DNA of 5,677 bases, taken from NCBI GenBank assembly GCA_900321865.1, contig ONXP01000016.1:1-5677 (forward strand), given 5' to 3'. How positions within the stretch are numbered: the first letter of the stretch is position 1; every line of letters starts with the position of its first letter. The translations under genes and the position numbers were made by a program. Source of the DNA: an uncultured Elusimicrobia bacterium (GTDB lineage Bacteria > RUG730). The notes below the pieces were generated by a model. The model saw only the letters and a list, made by a program, of their open reading frames with translations, made no database searches and was not told the DNA's origin. Positions 1 through 5,677 of this stretch are shown one piece after another.

Positions 1-21
1 AAATATTTTTAGTGAAAATTT

Positions 22-48
22 ATTATAGAAAGATATTGCAATGAAAAA
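22..48 (+). other. purB: Probable N-terminal extension of purB from a non-canonical AUU start
   Basis: In the purB frame, codons 22-48 read I-I-E-R-Y-C-N-E-K and run without a stop into M49-K-N-I-W-S-E-E. Many PurB proteins begin M-I-E-R-Y-x-x-x-x-M-x-x-I-W (recalled from the B. subtilis protein). The ATT at 22-24 therefore falls exactly where the family's initiator Met should be, and the product would be 430 residues. The segment has no ATG, GTG or TTG in frame, and tandem stops (TAG TGA) at 10-15 close the frame just upstream. AUU is a rare but real bacterial start codon, as in infC. A weak GTGA at 12-15 is the only ribosome-binding-like sequence. ATA at 25-27 is a second possible start. 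Alternatives are a truncated protein starting at 49 or a base error at the start codon. Confidence 0.6.
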
Positions 49-1314
49 ATGAAAAATATTTGGAGCGAAGAATATAAATTAAAAAAAATGTTAGATGTTG
101 AAATTTTAGCATGTGAGATACAAACAGAAAAAGGTCGAATTCCTAAAGAATCACTGGAAAATATAAAAAGAAAAGCAAAATTTGATATTGTTAGAGTAAA
201 AGAAATAGAAAATGATGTAAAGCACGATGTTATAGCATTTTTGACAGCTGTGGCAGAAAATGTTGGGGAGGATTCTAGATTTATTCATATGGGGCTTACT
301 TCATCCGATGTATTAGATACGGCACTAGCAGTCATTTTAAAGGAATCTATTGAAATAATTAGAGAAGATATAAAAGAATTGCTTTTAGTTTTGAAAGAAA
401 AAGCTTATCTTTATAAAAATATTCCTTGTATAGGCAGAACTCACGGAATTCATGCGGAGCCTATGACATTGGGGCTAAAATTTACACTTTGGTATTCTGA
501 TATGCAACGAAACCTGGAAAGGCTAGATGAAATAGAAAAGAGAGTAGCTGTTGGAAAAATTTCAGGTGCAGTTGGAACATTTTCTAACCTAGATCCTTGT
601 GTAGAGGAATATGTATGCAAAAAGTTAGGTCTAAATTTTGCAAAAATTTCTACTCAAGTGATTCAAAGGGATAGACATGCTGAGTATTTGTCATGTTTTG
701 CCCTGGTAGCTGGAGTAGTGGAAAAAATAGCGGTAGAATTACGAAACCTCCAGAGAACAGATATTCACGAGGTGGAAGAGTCTTTTTCATCTAATCAAAA
801 AGGTTCCAGTGCTATGCCTCACAAAAAAAATCCAATTTCCGGTGAAAATATAACAGGACTTTCTAGAGTAATTAGAAATAATTCTATTTCTGGTTTAGAG
901 GATATAGCTCTCTGGCACGAGCGAGATATTTCTCATTCGTCAGTTGAGAGAATAGTTTTGCCGGATTCTTCTATACTTTTAGATTATATATTGGTTAGAC
1001 TGACTAAACTTATTAAAAATTTAAAGATTTTCCCAGAAAATATAAAAAATAATTTGTATAAAACTCACGGTTTATTTTTTTCTCAAAGACTTATGATTTC
1101 ATTAGTTGAAAAGGGAATAACTAGGGAAAAAGCATATAAATTAGTTCAAACCCTCAGTATGACTTCCTGGGATAAAAAGATTCCTTTAAAGAATTTGGTT
1201 TTGGAAAATAACGAAATTATGGCTTTGATAAACGAAGAAAAAGTAAATGAAATTTTTAATATAGAATATTTTTTGAGAAACATTGATAATATTTATAATA
1301 GAGTGTTTTTATGA
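49..1314 (+). CDS. purB: Adenylosuccinate lyase
   Basis: This cytosolic enzyme of the fumarase/aspartase superfamily cleaves SAICAR to AICAR plus fumarate, and adenylosuccinate to AMP plus fumarate, so it acts twice in purine synthesis. The 421-residue product matches the family along its whole length. The superfamily signature GSSAMPHKKNP lies at residues 252-262, with the flexible-loop serines at 253-254. Other conserved blocks are HMGLTSSD (80-87), GRTHGIHAEP (129-138), the QRDRHAEY block (206-213) and LWHERDISHSSVER (288-301). Compared from memory with Bacillus subtilis PurB (431 residues), H59, H80, H132, S253, K259 and E266 correspond to H68, H89, H141, S262, K268 and E275, a constant offset of nine. 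The active site therefore looks intact. The first ATG is used as the conservative start, but the reading frame upstream also resembles PurB (see the 22-48 entry). No good ribosome-binding site precedes position 49. The stop codon overlaps the start of the downstream glycosyltransferase gene. The function call is near certain; the exact start is not. Confidence 0.97.
   Translation: MKNIWSEEYKLKKMLDVEILACEIQTEKGRIPKESLENIKRKAKFDIVRVKEIENDVKHDVIAFLTAVAENVGEDSRFIHMGLTSSDVLDTALAVILKESIEIIREDIKELLLVLKEKAYLYKNIPCIGRTHGIHAEPMTLGLKFTLWYSDMQRNLERLDEIEKRVAVGKISGAVGTFSNLDPCVEEYVCKKLGLNFAKISTQVIQRDRHAEYLSCFALVAGVVEKIAVELRNLQRTDIHEVEESFSSNQKGSSAMPHKKNPISGENITGLSRVIRNNSISGLEDIALWHERDISHSSVERIVLPDSSILLDYILVRLTKLIKNLKIFPENIKNNLYKTHGLFFSQRLMISLVEKGITREKAYKLVQTLSMTSWDKKIPLKNLVLENNEIMALINEEKVNEIFNIEYFLRNIDNIYNRVFL
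1311..1314 (+). other. ATGA stop/start overlap between purB and the glycosyltransferase gene
   Basis: The TGA stop of purB (1312-1314) shares bases with the ATG of the next gene (1311-1313). This four-base overlap is a classic translational-coupling junction. Only a weak GAG at 1301-1303 precedes it, so re-initiation by ribosomes leaving purB is the likeliest source of translation. That ties glycosyltransferase output to purB expression. The overlap is seen directly; the coupling is inferred. Confidence 0.8.
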
Positions 1315-4127
1315 AAATTATTCAAATAATAAAAGATCTTTTAGAAAAAAATATTTGGCATAATTTTAGAAAAGTTAGAAAAAAAGTTTTAAGAAAATTA
1401 TTAGGCAGAGAACTTTTTGAAGGACTTTTGTATAATGCTAGTTTGGGATCTATGTCTCTTGTGAAAAAGTCAGATGTTATTTTAGAAACAGCCTCTAAAA
1501 TAAATTATTGGAAGTATGAATTTGACAAAATTACACCAAAAGATATTTTTGATATGCAAAAATATCAGGAGTTAAATTTTAAACTTTTTCCAAAATTTTC
1601 AATAGTTGTTTGTGTCTATAAAACCAATATTAAATTTTTACAAGAACTTTTAAATTCTTTAGAAAATCAAGTTTATGAAAATTATGAAATTTGTATCGTA
1701 GATGATTTTTCTTGTGATAATCTTATAAAAGAAACATTATTATCATTTCAAAAAAGATTGAATAATATAAATCCAAATAAAGTAAAATTAAAATTTCTAG
1801 AAAAAAATTTAGGAATTTCTTTAGCTAGCAATGAAGCATTAAACTTAGCTGACGGAGATTATGTAGTTTTGGTCGATCATGATGATATTATTCCTTGGCA
1901 AACACTTTGGACTTTAGCTTATTATATAAATAAAAATAATGGCGAGGTTGATTTATTGTATTCAGATGAAGACAAGCTAGATGAAAAAGGGAGTAGACGA
2001 GATCCTTATTTCAAAAGTGATTTTAGCCATACTTTACTTTTATATCAAAATTATATAGCTCACCTAGGAGTTTATAAAAGGGAAATAATTAATAAAATTG
2101 GAGGATTTAGAGAAGGTTTTGATGGAAGCCAGGATTATGATTTAGTTTTGAAGTTTATAAAAGAAACTAATAGAAAAAGAATAATTCATATTCCTTATAT
2201 TTTATATCATTGGAGAAAGTATGAATCCTATAATTCTTTTTCCAATAAAAATGAAAATAAATCTTTAAAGTCTGCTTTAAAGGCATTAAATAATTTTGTT
2301 AGTTTAGACAATAAAATAATTATAAAAGATGATTCTAGTGATAATTATATAATAAATTATACAAATTCTTTTTTAGAACCACTAGTTTCGATAATAATTT
2401 GTTTTAAAGATAAAATAATTTTTTTAAAAAATGTTTTAGATATGATTTATTATAAAACAAAATATAAAAATATTGAGGTGATTTTAGTAGATAATGGCTC
2501 AAAAGAAGATGAAACTTTTATATATCTTGAGTATTTAAAAAATACTTTTTCCAACATAAAAATTATTATGGATGATAGAGAATTCAATTATTCTAGGCTT
2601 AATAATTTAGGAGCTACGAAATCCAGTTCAGAATATTTATTATTTTTGAATAATGATATTGGTTTTACAGGTGATGAATTATGGCTTTATAAAATGATGA
2701 GATTGATAACAGAAGAAAAAGATATAGGTGCTTTAGGTGTAAAACTTTTATATCCGGACAAAAAAATTCAATGTGCTGGAGTGGTTATAGGAATGGGTCA
2801 TGCAGCGACCAATTTTTTTGCTGGTAGAGAGGATAATATTGGATATTTTCGCTGGGATAGTTGTCCAAGAGATGTTTCTGCGATTACCGGAGCATGTTTT
2901 TTGGTTAGAAAAGAGATCTTTGACAAAGTTAAAGGTTTTGATGAAGAATTATTTCCAATAAATTTTAATGATGTAGACTTGTCTCTAAAAATTTTAGATT
3001 CTGGATATAGAAATTGTTTAATGAATAATATTAAACTTTTTCATTATGAAAATGTTTCTAGAAAAGATGATGGAGATCAAAGTAAGGAATATTTTCAAAG
3101 CATTAAAAATTTATTTAAAAAATATGGAAATAGGCTTTATCATGATAATTTTTTTAATCCTAATTTAGCTTTGACTATAAATACTCCAACTGTAAGTGAA
3201 TTTCCTAGAAGCTGTAAACTTTGGAGAGATTTTGTAGAAGTGATATGTCCATTTGATTTAGGTGATATATTAATAACTTTGAGCGTTTCTATAACCATAG
3301 CAAAAAAATACAATAAAAAAATAAGATTTTGGACTGATATTAAAATGAAAGAATTTTTGTCTGATATAAATATAAACACTCCAAATCTTGAGGTTTCATT
3401 TTTGGAGATTTATGAAAAGAGAAATCATGCGACTACACTTAGTGTTTTAGAAAAATGCATATCGTTTGTTATGAGAAGACCTGATTCTTCACAAAATATA
3501 AAAATTTTACATTCTGGAATTTTAGAAACAGATCATCCGGGAGTTCATCTTTTGGAAGATTTTATTTATAAATTTGATATAAAGTATAAAAATGATAAAA
3601 TTTTAAATTTGGATATTAAAGAAAAATTTTTAAAATGTGATTTTGATCTAAAAAAAACAGTTTTTATTCATATAAAAGGCGGTTGGGATCTAAAATCTAT
3701 TGGGGATGATATTTTATATAAAATAAATCATATATGTGAAAATAGAGGCTTAAATTTAGTACAGATAGGTTCAAAAAAAGATAAAAAAATATTAGATAAA
3801 AATATTTTAGAAAATTTATCTATAGGTGAATGGTCTTATCTTTTAAAAAGAGCAAAATTATTTATAGGAATAGATTCATTTTTTTCGCATTTATCTAGTA
3901 TAATAAATTGTAATGGAGTAGTTTTTTATGGCTCTACCAGAGGAAGTTTTCTAAATATAAAAAAGTATTTAGAAAATCAAGAAGGAAAAATTTTGATTTT
4001 TGAAACAATATGTAAAAGGTCGCCTTGTAATTCTTATGAATGTTTTTTAGACAATAGTAAAAATTGTAAAGGATATTGTTTTGATGAGTTAAAATTTGTT
4101 AAATTCTTAGATAGTTTGGATGAATAA
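1311..4127 (+). CDS. Three-domain glycosyltransferase (GT2-GT2-GT9-like)
   Basis: This is probably a cytoplasmic, membrane-associated enzyme building surface or protein-linked glycan; donor and acceptor cannot be read from the sequence. Residues 1-90 are basic and helical (IIKDLLEKNIWHNFRKVRKK) and may bind membrane. The first GT2 domain (about 95-305) has FSIVVCVYKT (96-105), the metal-binding DHDD (189-192), YSDEDKLD (217-224) and SQDYDL (273-278), the last with the presumed catalytic acid. The second GT2 domain (about 357-590) has PLVSIIICFKD (357-367), LVDNGS (392-397), the DxD-like LNNDI (446-450), TGACFLVR (526-533) and NDVDLSLK (553-560). This tandem GT2 layout is common in O-antigen and polysaccharide loci. 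The C-terminal part (about 642-938) resembles GT9 heptosyltransferases: FDLGDILIT (648-656), HIKGGWDLK (787-795), GIDSFFSHLSS (853-863) and YGSTRG (873-878). It ends in five cysteines at 901, 906, 911, 919 and 923. All three domains keep their key motifs. The start overlaps the purB stop as ATGA, with no strong ribosome-binding site. Base composition is more AT-rich than purB. Confidence 0.88.
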   Translation: MKIIQIIKDLLEKNIWHNFRKVRKKVLRKLLGRELFEGLLYNASLGSMSLVKKSDVILETASKINYWKYEFDKITPKDIFDMQKYQELNFKLFPKFSIVVCVYKTNIKFLQELLNSLENQVYENYEICIVDDFSCDNLIKETLLSFQKRLNNINPNKVKLKFLEKNLGISLASNEALNLADGDYVVLVDHDDIIPWQTLWTLAYYINKNNGEVDLLYSDEDKLDEKGSRRDPYFKSDFSHTLLLYQNYIAHLGVYKREIINKIGGFREGFDGSQDYDLVLKFIKETNRKRIIHIPYILYHWRKYESYNSFSNKNENKSLKSALKALNNFVSLDNKIIIKDDSSDNYIINYTNSFLEPLVSIIICFKDKIIFLKNVLDMIYYKTKYKNIEVILVDNGSKEDETFIYLEYLKNTFSNIKIIMDDREFNYSRLNNLGATKSSSEYLLFLNNDIGFTGDELWLYKMMRLITEEKDIGALGVKLLYPDKKIQCAGVVIGMGHAATNFFAGREDNIGYFRWDSCPRDVSAITGACFLVRKEIFDKVKGFDEELFPINFNDVDLSLKILDSGYRNCLMNNIKLFHYENVSRKDDGDQSKEYFQSIKNLFKKYGNRLYHDNFFNPNLALTINTPTVSEFPRSCKLWRDFVEVICPFDLGDILITLSVSITIAKKYNKKIRFWTDIKMKEFLSDININTPNLEVSFLEIYEKRNHATTLSVLEKCISFVMRRPDSSQNIKILHSGILETDHPGVHLLEDFIYKFDIKYKNDKILNLDIKEKFLKCDFDLKKTVFIHIKGGWDLKSIGDDILYKINHICENRGLNLVQIGSKKDKKILDKNILENLSIGEWSYLLKRAKLFIGIDSFFSHLSSIINCNGVVFYGSTRGSFLNIKKYLENQEGKILIFETICKRSPCNSYECFLDNSKNCKGYCFDELKFVKFLDSLDE
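4120..4127 (+). other. Eight-base overlap between the glycosyltransferase and tonB-like genes
   Basis: The ATG at 4120-4122 lies inside the last codons of the glycosyltransferase gene, whose TAA is at 4125-4127. No Shine-Dalgarno-like purine run sits at the usual distance upstream. The junction is consistent with translational coupling and shared transcription. An in-frame start further downstream would remove part of the membrane anchor, which supports the start chosen. Confidence 0.7.
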
Positions 4128-4746
4128 TAAATATTTACATTTTTTGTTTTCAATTTTTTTGCATTTTTGGGTAATATTTTTTTTTAATAAATTGTATTGT
4201 GTAAAAAATTTTAACCAAAAATCTGTAAAAATTAATTTTATAAATTTTAATAACGAAGATAAAAATCATAAAAATGTTTTGAAAAAGCATTTAAAAAAAA
4301 ATTCGTCTAAAGAGATTTTTACAGAAAAAAGTATAGATGATAAAAGTTTTTCTAAAGATACTGAAAAATTAAATAAAAATATAAAAGATATTATTAACGA
4401 AAAATATAAAAATTTGGAAATTTTAAACGATGAAAGAGATTTTGATCTTACAAATGTTTCAGAATTAGATAATTATTTAAAAGATGTAATAAAAAAAATT
4501 TACGAAAAAAAATTTTATCCAAATATCGCACGGTTTAGAAGAAATGAAGGTGAAGTAAAAATAATTTTTACGATTTTAAAAACTGGGGAAGTTCTAAATT
4601 TGGGGCTTTTTAAAAGTTCTGGATATAAAATTTTAGATGAAACTGCAATTAATATTATAAAAAGTGTAGAGTTTGAGCAGTTTTCACATCAGATATCTTT
4701 GGATATGTTAAAATTAAAAATTAATTTTGTGTTTAGTTTAAAATAA
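4120..4746 (+). CDS. TonB/TolA-family energy-transducing envelope protein
   Basis: TonB-type proteins are anchored in the inner membrane, span the periplasm and pass proton-motive force from an ExbBD- or TolQR-type motor to the outer membrane. The 208-residue product has that three-part build. A single N-terminal membrane segment (about 5-22) contains S11-x3-H15, the spacing of the functionally important Ser16/His20 pair in E. coli TonB. A hydrophilic Lys/Asn/Asp/Glu-rich spacer follows (about 30-120). The C-terminal TonB domain (about 125-208) shows YPNIARF (133-139), EGEVKIIFTI (143-152), TGEV (155-158), SSGYKILDETA (166-176) and a final beta strand. The only proline in the protein is P134, so the usual Pro-rich TonB spacer is missing and a helical TolA-like spacer is possible. 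No exbB/exbD or tolQ/tolR lies beside it, so TonB and TolA roles cannot be separated. The start codon overlaps the upstream gene by eight bases, without a clear ribosome-binding site. Length is close to that of E. coli TonB (239 residues). Confidence 0.85.
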   Translation: MNNKYLHFLFSIFLHFWVIFFFNKLYCVKNFNQKSVKINFINFNNEDKNHKNVLKKHLKKNSSKEIFTEKSIDDKSFSKDTEKLNKNIKDIINEKYKNLEILNDERDFDLTNVSELDNYLKDVIKKIYEKKFYPNIARFRRNEGEVKIIFTILKTGEVLNLGLFKSSGYKILDETAINIIKSVEFEQFSHQISLDMLKLKINFVFSLK

Positions 4747-4748
4747 AT

Positions 4749-5677
4749 ATGATAGATGAAAAGTTTTTATTTTTGAATGATTTTGAAAATAGATTTGTAG
4801 AAAATTTGATAGAAAATTTTAAATTTTTATTAAATCCTAAAGAAAAAATAAAAATAATGGTGGGAGTCTCTGGCGGATCAGATTCTATATGTTTACTTTA
4901 TTTACTTAATAAAATAAATGAAAAAATTTTTTTTGAAAGGTTTAAATTTAGTTTTGATATAACGGTTGTTCATATTAATCATTTGCTTAGAGGGGATGAT
5001 TCTATTAATGATGAAAAGTTTGTTGAAAATTTTTGTAAAGATTTAAAAATTAAATTCATAGTAAAAAGAATAGATTTTTTAAAAAATTTTAGTTTTGGCT
5101 TAGAAGAAAAAGCTAGAAATGAAAGATATAAGATTTTTTATAATATTTCTAAAGAAAACAATATAACATATTTATTTTTAGCACATAATTATGACGATGA
5201 TGCAGAGACTATTTTTATGAAGATGCTTCGTGGAACTGGAATTACTGGCATGCTTGGGATGAAAAAAATTCGATCTTATGAAAATGAAAATTTTTTAATT
5301 TTAAGGCCTCTTTTAATTTTTAAAAAATCGGAAATAGAAAAATATCTGTTTTTAAAAAATATAAATTTTGTTTTAGATAAGACAAACCTTAAAAGTGATT
5401 TTTTTAGAAACAAAATTCGTAATGAAGTTTTTCCAAAACTAGAAAAATTTGGAAATCTTAAAAAAAATTTGATAAATCTTAAAAAAATTTTAGAGGAAGA
5501 AAATATATTTTTTAATCAATATTTTTCTAAAAATAATGAAAAGATAATTAATATTTTTGGATTTGATCAAGATCCAATTATTTTAGACAATGAAAAATTT
5601 TTGGAAATTAATAAAAATTTTTTATCTCTGGCTCTTTATAATTTGTTAAAAAATAAAGTAAACTTTGTGCATATAGA
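4749..5677 (+). CDS. tilS: tRNA(Ile)-lysidine synthase, 3' end cut by the window
   Basis: TilS uses ATP and lysine to convert C34 of tRNA-Ile(CAU) to lysidine, so that the tRNA reads AUA as isoleucine and is charged by IleRS; it acts in the cytoplasm and is normally essential. The frame opens with ATG two bases after the previous stop and stays open to the edge (309 complete codons plus two bases). Translation gives the N-type ATP pyrophosphatase motif SGGSDS (41-46), HINHLLRGDDS (75-85), LEEKARNERY (118-127), AHNYDDDAETI (145-155), MLRGTGITGM (159-168), RPLL (186-189) and DKTN...FFRNKIRNEVFP (210-229). These are the conserved TilS blocks in order, so the catalytic domain is intact. Compared with E. 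coli TilS (432 residues) about 70% is present; the end of the central helical region and the C-terminal tRNA-binding domain are missing. No ribosome-binding site is visible and coupling to the gene before is likely. In many bacteria ftsH follows tilS, which cannot be checked here. Confidence 0.95.
   Translation, partial: MIDEKFLFLNDFENRFVENLIENFKFLLNPKEKIKIMVGVSGGSDSICLLYLLNKINEKIFFERFKFSFDITVVHINHLLRGDDSINDEKFVENFCKDLKIKFIVKRIDFLKNFSFGLEEKARNERYKIFYNISKENNITYLFLAHNYDDDAETIFMKMLRGTGITGMLGMKKIRSYENENFLILRPLLIFKKSEIEKYLFLKNINFVLDKTNLKSDFFRNKIRNEVFPKLEKFGNLKKNLINLKKILEEENIFFNQYFSKNNEKIINIFGFDQDPIILDNEKFLEINKNFLSLALYNLLKNKVNFVHI

Noticed and set aside
1-44. End of an upstream gene
   Set aside because: Stops occur in all three frames (10-15, 26-28, 42-44), and the few residues available match nothing I recognise, so no gene can be assigned.
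41-52. Tiny ORF ATG-AAA-AAA-TGA overlapping the first purB ATG, possible leader peptide
   Set aside because: Three codons are too short to support, no ribosome-binding site is visible, and it lies within the likely purB N-terminal coding region.
1-61. Ten-base inverted repeat (1-10 and 52-61) that could form a hairpin or operator
   Set aside because: The arms are almost pure A/T with a 41-base loop, so chance pairing is likely and stability would be low.
823-830. A8 run inside the purB catalytic signature as a phase-variation site
   Set aside because: It simply encodes the conserved Lys-Lys-Asn of the signature with AT-rich codons; purB is a housekeeping gene and the frame is intact.
3140-3379. 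Minus-strand open reading frame of 79 codons
   Set aside because: It lies wholly inside the glycosyltransferase gene, shows no recognisable motif and is low-complexity hydrophobic sequence expected from the complement of an AT-rich gene.
4728-4760. Terminator or promoter between the TonB-like gene and tilS
   Set aside because: Only two bases separate the genes and no GC-containing stem with a T run is present.
4921-4934. A6T8 tract as a bent-DNA promoter element for downstream genes
   Set aside because: It lies within the tilS coding sequence in frame (Lys-Ile-Phe-Phe region), no -35/-10 pair stands out, and similar tracts are common here.

Overview
The window comes from a very AT-rich bacterium. 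Row-by-row counts suggest about 30% G+C in the first gene and roughly 20-25% in the rest. A TonB/TolA-family envelope protein points to a cell with an outer membrane, so a Gram-negative lineage. The standard bacterial code fits: TGA ends purB and TGG encodes Trp. Low-GC groups such as Deferribacterota, Campylobacterota or deltaproteobacteria-like lineages are possible, but the sequence alone does not settle this.

The layout is one unbroken plus-strand gene run with almost no noncoding DNA. purB (adenylosuccinate lyase) begins near the left edge and overlaps the next start by four bases (ATGA). That next gene encodes a 938-residue glycosyltransferase with two GT2 domains and a GT9/heptosyltransferase-like domain ending in a cysteine cluster. 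It overlaps a TonB/TolA-like protein by eight bases. Two bases later tilS (tRNA(Ile)-lysidine synthase) starts, and it runs off the right edge. I see no terminator, tRNA, rRNA, CRISPR array, insertion sequence or clear promoter, and no gene-free stretch longer than about 50 bases.

The four genes serve unrelated jobs: purine synthesis, surface glycan assembly, envelope energy transduction and tRNA modification. The junctions suggest co-transcription and translational coupling in a compact genome, not one pathway. None of the starts has a strong Shine-Dalgarno sequence.

Two points deserve most attention. First, purB appears to be coded nine residues upstream of its first ATG, in a segment with no ATG, GTG or TTG, which suggests initiation at AUU. 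Second, the glycosyltransferase joins three catalytic-type domains and carries a five-cysteine tail. I see no convincing sign of a wholly new multi-gene system.
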